DNA of 47,367 nucleotides from a virus: positions 1 to 47,367 of IMG/VR virus record IMGVR_UViG_3300032285_000929, one strand, 5' to 3'. Position numbers and translations under genes: made by a program. Positions 22,821 to 34,665 of the stretch are shown in pieces. The notes beneath the pieces were generated by a model, which made no database searches, had not been told where the DNA came from, and saw nothing but the letters and a program-made list of their open reading frames with translations. Numbering within the stretch: the first letter of the stretch is position 1; every line of letters begins with the position of its first letter.

Positions 22821-23110
22821 CACTTGCCCTCTGTTACTTTTTCCAGAATCTTCACTCGGACCATGAGTTCATTGATCTCTCTCGTCAGTTCGTCACGGAG
22901 ACGGTAACGGGCCTCCGCCGAAATCGGACTGTCGGTGGGGACGCCATTTGCCGTGATCAAGGCTGGCATTTTGCTTTCCAAATCCTGAACCTTGGTGTTC
23001 AAGGTTGTAATCTGAGATAATAGCCAGCCAATTGCCGCCAAAATGACGGGGAAAAGCATGTTAATGATTTTTCCAAAATCAAAATTGCCCACACTTTCCC
23101 CCTCGGTCAT
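22820..23110 (-). CDS. Membrane-anchored coiled-coil lysis accessory protein, 96 aa
   Basis: One N-terminal membrane segment (INMLFPVILAAIGWLLSQI, about 15-33) followed by a coiled coil (TTLNTKVQDLESKMPAL) and a charged helical end. This is the form of an inner-membrane spanin or holin partner. No outer-membrane lipoprotein partner was seen nested inside it. First of three overlapping lysis genes. Confidence 0.65.
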   Translation of the reverse strand: MTEGESVGNFDFGKIINMLFPVILAAIGWLLSQITTLNTKVQDLESKMPALITANGVPTDSPISAEARYRLRDELTREINELMVRVKILEKVTEGK

Positions 23111-23112
23111 TT

Positions 23113-23343
23113 TTATGCTCCAGTCGGCCCATTCATTCCAGCAGGAATAGATTGAGCAGTTTCCGAGCCAATCGCACCATCGCCCGACTTAGATGCCAAA
23201 GCACTGTCCACTTGCGGCTTTGCCTGAGCATGCAGAAGATTGATGATTTCATTCACCTCTGCGTATGCCCCTCGGCTCAAATGCGTCAAAATGACATTGA
23301 TTTGAGCCACCGTAAATTTCAAAGAAATTTCAATGCTATCCAT
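23113..23343 (-). CDS. Hypothetical protein in lysis cassette, 76 aa
   Basis: Begins MDSIEISLKFTVAQINVILT: an amphipathic helical first half, then a Gly/Ser/Ala-rich flexible tail (SKSGDGAIGSETAQSIPAGM). Strong GGAGG ribosome site. Small proteins of this type often precede phage lysis genes; no function assigned. Confidence 0.6.
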   Translation of the reverse strand: MDSIEISLKFTVAQINVILTHLSRGAYAEVNEIINLLHAQAKPQVDSALASKSGDGAIGSETAQSIPAGMNGPTGA

Positions 23344-23354
23344 ACCCTACCCTC

Positions 23355-24716
23355 CTATTCGTATAGAATGTTTACCGAGCCAGCAGTATAAGCCGCTGTT
23401 CCGCTGACTGATGTCAACCTTATTCCAGTAACAACGGCAGTTACTGGGTTGTTCCCACTAATTTCCCACAAATATGCACTGCCGCTTGTGAAGCCAGTTG
23501 CAGTACAAATCCAAGTGTTACCTGATAAATTTTCCAAAACAAATTTTCCGTTAAAAATATTACCAGTTGAAGCAAAAAAGTTGTTGATGTCAAATCCGGC
23601 ACCAGTCAAAAATGCTGATCCTCCGGCAGAGGAACTTTGTATATAAGATGTTACTCCTGCGTATAAAGAAGTTACAGGTGTGTTTGTCCCTGTCAGAAAT
23701 TGTACGCGAGGATTTGACGTGGAATTTAATGCAACACCATAAATCATAACCGTAATGCGTTTGACTGTTGACGGAAGACTTGTGAAATCCGTCGAAGTCA
23801 ACCCGGTCATTGCGACCGAAGTTCCGGAAGTGATCGTTAATCCCCATGTGGGAGCGGCAGAAGCACCACCAGATTTGAGAACCTGACCCGAAGTTCCGTA
23901 AGTTGCTCCGCCAATACCCAACTGCCCCGCAGATCCAATGCGGAATTTCTCAGTTGCCGCCGCTGCACCTGAAGAACTCGTCGAAAGCGACAAATATGAC
24001 GATATGTTCGTATCACTCGTGTAAGTGTCGACAGTTGAAGACACTTGACCTAGCAGCCGCGTGTTTGTGCCGCCATAGCCTTGGAAATTGAGGTTCCCAA
24101 GCACATCGCTCGTGGCAACCGTTGCCGGGGCGGCAATCGTGCCGCGTGTCCTTGTAATGACCAGATTGGCCGGTGCGGAAGTTGATGCCTGAAGGGCCGT
24201 AATTGCCGTGCTGGCAGTTCCCTGAGACGTGATGGCACCAGACGCCGTGACGGCTCCAGAAGTGGCCAATGTCCCGAGAGACGCATTGGTGCCACTGTTC
24301 AAAACGCCATCATCGGCAAGATAAATGTTGGTCCCGTCTGAAACGATGCTCGTGTCAAACGTTTGAGGGAGAACAACTGTCGCTCCGACAGAAGCGGTTT
24401 TTGCTGTTACGGTGAACGATCCAGACGTTCCATTTCGAACAGTCCATCGTCCAGAAATGCCAGTGGGGAACACAAGATTGATATTCGCCGTAAGTGTTCC
24501 AGCCAGTTTAATCAAAAAACTTTGAGTTTCGCCAAGGCCAGAACTATTTGATGTGCTGTTGGGGCCAGTCAGGGTAATGCTGACACTGGTTAAGCCAGTT
24601 TTTGAAACAATGTTGCCAAATGCGCCATCAAGCGCCGTGAAGTTATTGTTTAGGGAAACATCCCAGCCAGTTGAGGCATATACCGGTTCATTGAGAGCAA
24701 GGTTAGTTGTCGCCAT
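23355..24716 (-). CDS. Tail fibre protein, 453 aa
   Basis: Repetitive Ser/Thr/Gly/Ala beta structure. N-terminus MATTNLALNEPVYASTGWDV may attach to the particle. The middle contains YGTSGQVLKSGGASAAPTWG, a stretch very common in phage fibre proteins, and the C-terminal about 150 residues form a separate folded domain likely to bind the receptor (FNGKFVLENLSGNTWICTAT). One of at least three fibre-like proteins in this region. Confidence 0.8.
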   Translation of the reverse strand: MATTNLALNEPVYASTGWDVSLNNNFTALDGAFGNIVSKTGLTSVSITLTGPNSTSNSSGLGETQSFLIKLAGTLTANINLVFPTGISGRWTVRNGTSGSFTVTAKTASVGATVVLPQTFDTSIVSDGTNIYLADDGVLNSGTNASLGTLATSGAVTASGAITSQGTASTAITALQASTSAPANLVITRTRGTIAAPATVATSDVLGNLNFQGYGGTNTRLLGQVSSTVDTYTSDTNISSYLSLSTSSSGAAAATEKFRIGSAGQLGIGGATYGTSGQVLKSGGASAAPTWGLTITSGTSVAMTGLTSTDFTSLPSTVKRITVMIYGVALNSTSNPRVQFLTGTNTPVTSLYAGVTSYIQSSSAGGSAFLTGAGFDINNFFASTGNIFNGKFVLENLSGNTWICTATGFTSGSAYLWEISGNNPVTAVVTGIRLTSVSGTAAYTAGSVNILYE

Positions 24717-24718
24717 GA

Positions 24719-24952
24719 CTATTTATCCACCTTGTTGTCAAGTTTGTCGAAAATGCGCGTGAGCATAGACTCAATGCGGTTCAAGTGACCGGACAGTTCA
24801 TCACGTTTAACGTAATCTTCGGACATTTTCAACGCTTGGGCATTGATCCTGATTTCCAGATCTTTGATGCGGCCATCCTGTTGGCGATAAAAATAGCCAA
24901 TGGCGGTCGCCACCGCAGTTAAAGCCCAGTTGATGAGTGTTTGCATATCCAT
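24719..24952 (-). CDS. Small membrane-anchored coiled-coil protein, 77 aa
   Basis: ATG 24952 in a TGATG overlap with the glycosyltransferase. N-terminal membrane segment (LINWALTAVATAIGYFYRQ), then a charged coiled coil (LEIRINAQALKMSEDYVKRD) and an amphipathic end. Similar in build to the 96-residue lysis accessory protein; it could be a second spanin-like or superinfection-type protein. Confidence 0.55.
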   Translation of the reverse strand: MDMQTLINWALTAVATAIGYFYRQQDGRIKDLEIRINAQALKMSEDYVKRDELSGHLNRIESMLTRIFDKLDNKVDK

Positions 24953-26040
24953 CACGCTGCCTCTTGGATTTCATCTGCCAAAATAAATCGCAAATTCGCG
25001 GCAAGCCGTGCATCGTTTGGCGATTTTTCTAAAGCCAATTCTGCTTGCTTGAGTGCGATGTCTTTAAGGCCCAGCCGCCAAGCAGCAATGGACGCATAAT
25101 CATGAGGTTGATGACCCCAGACTTCGGGGTCGCATGTGTACACGAGATCGCGATTTTGAATCCGAAGTGCGCGCATCGCATAAGCAAAACACTCTTCCCA
25201 GCGAGATTGCCGGTACATCAAGGCGGAAAGTTCACACCACGGTTCGCGGGTATTCGGCGCTTCAGATGCAGCCATTTGGAAGGCTTTCTCCGCATTTTGT
25301 GCGTCGTTTAATTCATTGTAGCAACGGCCCATGACGCGGTAGGCGTAGCAACGCTCGTTCTGCCATGTTGCGCGAGGCAATTTCAGGTAGTTTTCACAGG
25401 CCACAATAGCCTCCGACCACTTGCTGTGGAAACTGAGTTCTCTGGCATAGTAGAAGGCATTGCGCGGGCAAACTGGATCTTCTTTTACAGAGAGTTCCAA
25501 CAGATCAAGATATTGGCCACGCGACTTTGTTGGATCTGGCTTGTGAATTGCCAGAAGCATATCTGTCTGCGCCCAGACTTCAGTGATTCGGCCATCGGGA
25601 ACTGGATACTCATGGCATGGGTGATGCCACATATAACCATGACGGGCGTGGATCTTCTCGTAGTAGAACTGGATGCCAACGCCCCAGTCGAACATATACC
25701 GGAGCCGCGTTGTCTGGCCTTTGATCCAGACGCGCTCAATCTCTTCCCGCCATCCGGGTTGAAGAAGTTCATCAATGTCTAGGCTGATGCAGACATCAAT
25801 GTCGCGTGGGAGCAAGGCCAACGCTGCATTGCGAGCCAGATCAAAGCGCCAAGGAGTGATGCAAATGTGATGAACCGTTGCACCATGCTCCAGAGCAACC
25901 TCTGGCAAGCCATCTTCTGAGCCTGTGTCTGCGATCATTATAAGATCCGCATCGCGCGCCGAATCACAAAAACGAGGGACAAAATGCGCCTCGTTTTTCG
26001 CAATCGCGTATACGGCTATCTTTAAACGATCTGATCGCAT
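24952..26040 (-). CDS. GT2-type glycosyltransferase with TPR-like repeats
   Basis: 362 residues from ATG 26040 (AGAGGA upstream). The N-terminal GT-A domain has VYAIAKNEAHFVPRF, IMIADTGSEDG and the acidic nucleotide-sugar site CISLDIDE (DxD-like). From about residue 190 there are tetratricopeptide-like helical pairs (AIVACENYLKLPRATWQNER; AEKAFQMAASEAPNTREPW; ALKQAELALEKSPND). TPR-fused GT2 enzymes modify proteins or surface glycans. Its place among Ser/Thr-rich fibres suggests it glycosylates virion fibres or changes a host surface receptor. The substrate is unknown. Confidence 0.85.
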   Translation of the reverse strand: MRSDRLKIAVYAIAKNEAHFVPRFCDSARDADLIMIADTGSEDGLPEVALEHGATVHHICITPWRFDLARNAALALLPRDIDVCISLDIDELLQPGWREEIERVWIKGQTTRLRYMFDWGVGIQFYYEKIHARHGYMWHHPCHEYPVPDGRITEVWAQTDMLLAIHKPDPTKSRGQYLDLLELSVKEDPVCPRNAFYYARELSFHSKWSEAIVACENYLKLPRATWQNERCYAYRVMGRCYNELNDAQNAEKAFQMAASEAPNTREPWCELSALMYRQSRWEECFAYAMRALRIQNRDLVYTCDPEVWGHQPHDYASIAAWRLGLKDIALKQAELALEKSPNDARLAANLRFILADEIQEAA

Positions 26041-26051
26041 GCTTTCCTCTG

Positions 26052-26375
26052 TTAATCCCACGGCAATGGTTGCGAAACAGGAGCATTTTTCTGGTTCGCG
26101 ATCTGAACGTCGATTTCAGAGTATACCGCAGCAATGCCTTCCGGGCCAAGAGCAGACTGAACCCAGCCCAGTACTTCGTCTTGGGTCAATTGATCATACG
26201 GAATGAATGGCTCGTTAGGATCAAGTTCAATGCTTGTTCCGCCGTAATAGCCATACGAATATGCAGCATCTGTCCCGGTGCAAATCCAATTGACGCCACA
26301 GACCACATCCTGATAGCCGTCCTGCTCAGGGTAGGCTTTCATTGCCACTACAGTCCAAATGTATGCCGTAGCCAT
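26052..26375 (-). CDS. DUF7936-like small protein, 107 aa
   Basis: Begins MATAYIWTVVAMKAYPEQDG and continues VVCGVNWICTGTDAAYSYGY; a later PFIPYDQLTQDEVLGWVQSA and terminal PLPWD match a small beta protein type often found beside phage tail fibre genes (I recall DUF7936). It may be a fibre chaperone or cap. Strong GAGGAG ribosome site. Confidence 0.6.
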   Translation of the reverse strand: MATAYIWTVVAMKAYPEQDGYQDVVCGVNWICTGTDAAYSYGYYGGTSIELDPNEPFIPYDQLTQDEVLGWVQSALGPEGIAAVYSEIDVQIANQKNAPVSQPLPWD

Positions 26376-26385
26376 TTCCGTCTCC

Positions 26386-28866
26386 TCACATGAACATGAA
26401 AAATCCGGACTTTGAAGTTGCCGGATTGTAAATAATGATGATCAGCCCTTGAGCGCCGCCGCCGCCTCCAGCACCAACAGAGACGTTGGAGCCACCGCCA
26501 CCGCCGCCGCCATAATTGCCACCAAGCCCACCAATTCCCGTGGTTGAACCCGTTGCCCCACCACCGCCGCCTGAGCCGGTTGCTGTCGTATATTCATTCC
26601 CAACGTTGCCAGAACCGCCATTTCCGGCAGCGTTACCAGCACCGCCAGTACCCCCTGATGTAACATCGCCTTGGCCACCAGCAGAAACAGAATTTGAAGT
26701 TGAGGTAAGACTTACGCCGTTGCTTCCCGCGCCATTTTTCCCTGCGCCACCGCCGCCGCCAGTCGCATTGGCATTGGTGCCAGTTGTTACAGATCCGCTG
26801 TTACCGCCATTATATTTGGTCGTTCCAATGCTGGCAGATGCGACCCCCCCTGAAGCAGCGGCAGCGGTCCCTGTTGCGGTGGCATTACCTCCACTTCCAC
26901 CTTTTGCGCCCACCGAAGATGCCGCAAAAGTCGCGCCATTAAACCACGTATCGTTCCCCGTAATACCAACAACTTGTCCAGTCCCGCCGACATTGGCCGT
27001 TGCGGCTGCAATGGAAAGCGAAATTACTGCGCCGGGCGTCAATGGCAAATTTGTAACTTTTGCATACGCCCCGCCGCCGCCCCCCGTCGCTGACGCGGGC
27101 GCTCCGGTAGAAGCGGCCCCACCGCCGCCCCCTCCAATTGCCTCAATTGAATTGTTCGCGTTGTTCCAATCCGTAGGAACTGTCCATGTTGTGGTCGATG
27201 TTGAAGATATGGCGTAAACAAGACCGGCATATGAATTTAAATAATAACCAGTTGTATTGCTTACGCTGCTTCCGGAACCAATGTACCAACGGTATGGAAC
27301 AGTTCCGGTTGTTGTGGCTGCTGGCGTAAATGCAATATCAGTTACGCTCAAGTAATTTACGTTTACATAACTTAACCCAGTATAATTTATTGTAGCCGTT
27401 GTTCCGCCTGTATTGCTTTTCAAAGTCAGTAAATTTCCAGCGGTTCCAGTGGCCGTGAAATTAGTAACGTTTGTGGCTGATGCTGTTGGAAAACTAATTG
27501 TCGACGGCACTGAAGTGGTGCTTATGGACGCGAATGTTGCGCTGCCGCCGCTGATGGTAAGCGCTCCAGCGCCTCCTTGATTGATCGTGGCCGCGTATGT
27601 TGACCCACCGGTAATGAATGTTTTTGCCGTTGCCCCGGTAAAACTGATTGTTCCGTTCCCGCCCGCTCCTGCGGTTGTTGTGAAATTGGTTGGTACAGCA
27701 TTATTGAATGCAGTCGTATTCGTGCCCGGTACAATAATCGTACCGCCGTTGAACGTAATGTTTTTTGTTCCGGTCGCAGTTGTATAGGCACCAGCGGCAG
27801 TGCCAAGGTTCAGCGTTTTTCCATTGAGGTCCAACGTACCGTTTGTGTGCGTTAGCACACGGGTAGCGCCAAATGTGATGGCGCTCGCGAGTTGAAGAGT
27901 GCCGCCAACGCCATTGATCGTAATGGAAAGTTCCCACGTTTGCCCGTTGGAATTTAGGGTTTTGGTCCCCGTAGTTGAGGAAAATTGCAGTGCATTGGCT
28001 GTTGTGGGGATCGTCATCGTTGCCGATGTGATCAAACTTCCATAAATAATTTGAGGGCTGTTTGTTGTGAATGCGGCCCACGTCCCTGAAAAACCCGTAA
28101 AATTCAGGGTCCCCAACACGCCGCCGCTGTTTGTGCCAATGGAAAAAGTATCTGTTCCGGCAGTAATGTTGATATTTGGAACGGTCGTTTCCGACGCTCC
28201 AGTAGTCACCATGCCAATCGATCTTGTTCCTGTGGCACCGGAATAGGTGAGATTGAATGTCGGGGTAGTCGTCAAAGTCAAATTGGTAACGGTTCCCAAA
28301 CCAAGAACCTGTTGGGCGTTACCTGTAACGTTAAATTGGCCCGTTCCTGATGTCAGGGTTCTTGCCGTGGAACTTGTCCAACTGAACGTCAAACATGTTA
28401 CGTTGAAATTGTTGAGATTCAGCGTACCAGCAGTAAAGGTCATTGTAGAACTTGTTGCAAAATCATCTTGAAGTGACCAACCGCCGCCCGTGCCAGAAAA
28501 TGCTACAGTTCCACCTATTGTGTTCCCGTTGCTGGTTATTGTTTTTCCTGTAGACGTTGCGTTAAATGTAAAAGAAATTGCTGACGAAAAAGTTGTATTA
28601 GAAGCAAGAAATAAACTTCCAGAAATCGTAATTGATGGAGTAGCGCCTCCCAAAAATGTTCCGCCTGAAACTGAAATAGTTAGATCAAGACAGACGGCTG
28701 ATGAGACAGCCATACCTACGAATGATCCAGAATTTGAATCAAAAAAAACAGAATCAGCCGCTGTAGGTACAGATGCACCGCCTGCGCCGCCAGATGTTGT
28801 GGCCCAATTAAGAGTGTTCGTCGTATTCCAAGAAGACGCACCACCGACCCAATACCGATTCGCCAC
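26386..28866 (-). CDS. Tail adhesin with polyglycine-rich C-terminal domain, 826 aa
   Basis: GTG start with GGGAG 8 nt upstream. Residues 1-560 are a repetitive Ser/Thr/Asn beta-helix-like shaft (MANRYWVGGASSWNTTNTLN). Residues about 570-805 are a Gly-rich domain with runs of five to eight Gly (EAIGGGGGGAASTG; GSGGGGGATGSTTGIGGLGG), ending AQGLIIIIYNPATSKSGFF. Gly runs of this kind form polyglycine-II sandwiches in the receptor-binding adhesins of phage S16 and relatives. I infer the host-recognition tip. Confidence 0.78.
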   Translation of the reverse strand: MANRYWVGGASSWNTTNTLNWATTSGGAGGASVPTAADSVFFDSNSGSFVGMAVSSAVCLDLTISVSGGTFLGGATPSITISGSLFLASNTTFSSAISFTFNATSTGKTITSNGNTIGGTVAFSGTGGGWSLQDDFATSSTMTFTAGTLNLNNFNVTCLTFSWTSSTARTLTSGTGQFNVTGNAQQVLGLGTVTNLTLTTTPTFNLTYSGATGTRSIGMVTTGASETTVPNINITAGTDTFSIGTNSGGVLGTLNFTGFSGTWAAFTTNSPQIIYGSLITSATMTIPTTANALQFSSTTGTKTLNSNGQTWELSITINGVGGTLQLASAITFGATRVLTHTNGTLDLNGKTLNLGTAAGAYTTATGTKNITFNGGTIIVPGTNTTAFNNAVPTNFTTTAGAGGNGTISFTGATAKTFITGGSTYAATINQGGAGALTISGGSATFASISTTSVPSTISFPTASATNVTNFTATGTAGNLLTLKSNTGGTTATINYTGLSYVNVNYLSVTDIAFTPAATTTGTVPYRWYIGSGSSVSNTTGYYLNSYAGLVYAISSTSTTTWTVPTDWNNANNSIEAIGGGGGGAASTGAPASATGGGGGAYAKVTNLPLTPGAVISLSIAAATANVGGTGQVVGITGNDTWFNGATFAASSVGAKGGSGGNATATGTAAAASGGVASASIGTTKYNGGNSGSVTTGTNANATGGGGGAGKNGAGSNGVSLTSTSNSVSAGGQGDVTSGGTGGAGNAAGNGGSGNVGNEYTTATGSGGGGGATGSTTGIGGLGGNYGGGGGGGSNVSVGAGGGGGAQGLIIIIYNPATSKSGFFMFM

Positions 28867-28880
28867 AATTCATCTCCCGT

Positions 28881-32721
<3,841 letters not shown>

Positions 32722-32725
<4 letters not shown>

Positions 32726-33441
32726 CTAAAATATCCTTGAATTTGCGGAAGAATGTATTGTTGCGCCGTTTCGACGTTCTGACTAGCCGCAACCATGTAC
32801 GCCTCGTCCGCCAAGGGCTTCAGAAGCGCAACTTTCTCCGGCTTCCATTGAAGAGCAAGGCGCTGGGCAAGGCCATAAGCCGCCGCCTCAAGCCACAAAT
32901 ACGGGATTTCAACCGTTTGACCCGCATTAAACTCGCTGTCTTGGATCTGCCTGACACGATAATATTTCAACGTCTGTGCGCTTGTTCCATCAGGAACAGG
33001 CCACAGCGTGATGCTTGGGCTTGCAGAACCCGTCGACCGGGCATCGCCAATCAAGCGATCAAACCAAAATACAGTTGGGAACCCTTGCTGCTGCTTGTTG
33101 GGATACGATGCGTATTCCGTGCGCGAAATCGGCATGATGATTCTGTCGATTGGCTGGGAACTGCTGTTTGTCGTCTCGCAGTAGGCGTCCAACACAACAA
33201 CGGTATTGTCCGGCACGGTGTAGGTTGTCTGTCCCTGCACCAAAGCAACTGTCTGAAGATCGACGGCCCAAAGATTGACGCCCTTGTTTGACCAATTGGC
33301 GAGCATCATGTTCGCAGCCATACGGGCTGATTCCATATGCTCCTGAGCCAGTGCCGTGTTTCGGATCTCGCACAGATTAAATGCGTAAAGCGTCAACTCG
33401 CCAAGAGACGGATTGAAGGCGTATGTGTTGCTCGTAGCCAT
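32722..33441 (-). CDS. Head-tail adaptor/tail accessory factor (P22 gp4-like)
   Basis: 239 residues. NPSLGELTLYAFNLCEIRNT then MESARMAANMMLANWSNKGV is the helical start of gp4-type adaptors that bind below the portal. WAVDLQTVALVQGQTTYTVP and later LKYYRVRQIQDSEFNAGQTV and WLEAAAYGLAQRLALQWKPE complete the fold. It would close the head after packaging. A weak GATGGAT ribosome site. Confidence 0.78.
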
Positions 33442-33456
33442 ATCAAATCCATCATA

Positions 33457-33780
33457 TTAACGGGAACCAGCCTGCTGGAAATAAACAACCATGTTGCCCG
33501 TGCTGGCGCTAACATTCAATCGGATGCCACGGCATGGGATTGTAAACGACCCCGACACGGCAGTGCTTCCAGAGGTCCCAGTTACTGTGAACCACGTTCC
33601 TGTTGATGGGGTATATCCATCAACACTGATGTCGTCGAAAGTGTATTCCAACTTAAAGGTGGCTGTAGCCGAAATTGTCGTCCCGTAACCAATGTTGAAC
33701 GGTGACTGAAAATTATCGCAAGCGTAAATCGGAGAGGTTCCAATTCCAGTCACGGTGTAAGAAACATTCGGCATAGCCAT
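33457..33780 (-). CDS. Small beta-rich virion protein, 107 aa
   Basis: Begins MAMPNVSYTVTGIGTSPIYA. Immunoglobulin-like alternation of Thr/Ser strands (ATATFKLEYTFDDISVDGYT) without Cys except two. AAAGGG lies 9 nt before ATG. Probably a head decoration or fibre-base protein. Confidence 0.62.
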   Translation of the reverse strand: MAMPNVSYTVTGIGTSPIYACDNFQSPFNIGYGTTISATATFKLEYTFDDISVDGYTPSTGTWFTVTGTSGSTAVSGSFTIPCRGIRLNVSASTGNMVVYFQQAGSR

Positions 33781-33782
33781 GA

Positions 33783-33947
33783 TTATTTGCCCTTTCGCGA
33801 TCTGGCAGCAGCAGCATTATCTATCAGATTTGGATAAGGTCTACCAGAGGCACGAGCGCGGGCCTTTGCCAACTGCTTCTGTTTGTTCGACAGATGCTTG
33901 GTGTGGTGATCTTCTGGAAGTTTGGTGTCCCAGAATTTCTTATCCAT
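33783..33947 (-). CDS. Small basic protein, 54 aa
   Basis: A short frame from ATG 33947 to TAA 33783, beginning MDKKFWDTKLPEDHHTKHLS and continuing QKQLAKARARASGRPYPNLI, ending AAAARSRKGK. The LS..QK..AKARARA.GRPYPNL.DN pattern is one I recall from phage structural genes. Strongly basic, so it may bind DNA or a capsid surface. Starts inside the end of the 83-residue gene (8-nt overlap). Confidence 0.65.
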   Translation of the reverse strand: MDKKFWDTKLPEDHHTKHLSNKQKQLAKARARASGRPYPNLIDNAAAARSRKGK

Positions 33948-34191
33948 GACATCCCCATGCGCGCAGAGATTTGTTGATCCGGCTATCGGGGTCAGCAGCC
34001 TTGGCTGAACCTGTCATTTTCCGCTTCACGCCCGTCATTCTCTCACAGAATGACTTATGACGCGGATTGTCTTTGTCTTTAGACGGGGCCTTCAATGTGC
34101 CGCCTGTCTCAGAATGGTAAGATGCGCGCCCCTTGGCATTCAAGCCGCCAGAGGAGGACTTACCTTCTTTGCGTGTCCATGCTGCCGTCAT
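33940..34191 (-). CDS. DUF6321-like protein, 83 aa
   Basis: ATG 34191 with GGAG 6 nt upstream. TAAWTRKEGKSSSGGLNAKG, YHSETGGTLKAPSKDKDNPR and FCERMTGVKRKM closely match a small phage family I recall as DUF6321, found by capsid genes. Basic, Gly/Lys/Ser rich and probably disordered. Function unknown; located between the His/Lys/Gly protein and adaptor genes. Confidence 0.7.
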   Translation of the reverse strand: MTAAWTRKEGKSSSGGLNAKGRASYHSETGGTLKAPSKDKDNPRHKSFCERMTGVKRKMTGSAKAADPDSRINKSLRAWGCHG

Positions 34192-34257
34192 TTCATTCTC
34201 CAGCAGAAGGAGCGGGGGAGTGGCGCTTTTAACAGCCACAACACCCCCCCGGTCTTT

Positions 34258-34653
34258 TTAGTCGTGTTCCGGCTCATACGAACGATGACCAGAAGGCTCC
34301 TTGCCGCCGTGGGCCGACGAGAGCGGGTTGCGATCCGCACCGACCTTGCCGCCCGACTTGCGCTTTGGACGGTCAGCACGATGCTTGGCATGCTCGCCGT
34401 GGACCTTACCCATGTGGTGAACGTGACCACCATGCTTGCGCTTGGTGCGTCCGCCACGCTTCTTCTCTTCGGCTTCTTTCACAACGTGAGAGCCTGCGCC
34501 CGCGTAGACTTCCTTGGGAGCCTCATCGTGATCCCAATCGCCCTTAGTCGGATGCTCAGAGCCTCCAGAAGCATGATGCGCGCGGTGGACCTTACCGCCC
34601 TTCTTATGCTCCGCTCGCGGATGCTCATGATGATGTGCCTTGTGACCTTTCAT
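34258..34653 (-). CDS. His/Lys/Gly-rich GG-motif protein, 131 aa
   Basis: Almost entirely His, Lys, Arg, Gly, Glu. It has repeated motifs: HKKGGKVHRAHHASGGSEHP, EKKRGGRTKRKHGGHVHHMG, RKSGGKVGADRNP. About 20 His residues. No known domain; predicted disordered. The GG[KR][VT] unit is shared with the 542-residue and other late proteins. It could bind metal, DNA or the inner capsid surface. Lies just downstream of the 411-residue virion protein. Confidence 0.7.
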   Translation of the reverse strand: MKGHKAHHHEHPRAEHKKGGKVHRAHHASGGSEHPTKGDWDHDEAPKEVYAGAGSHVVKEAEEKKRGGRTKRKHGGHVHHMGKVHGEHAKHRADRPKRKSGGKVGADRNPLSSAHGGKEPSGHRSYEPEHD

Positions 34654-34665
34654 AGGACACCCCTA

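Noticed and set aside
24723-24730. DnaA-box-like TTATCCAC upstream of a fibre gene
   Set aside because: Single, imperfect and in the 3' end of a small gene with no AT-rich region around it; chance is likely.
26516-27217. Plus-strand proline-rich frame
   Set aside because: Antisense of the Gly-run domain of the 826-residue adhesin.
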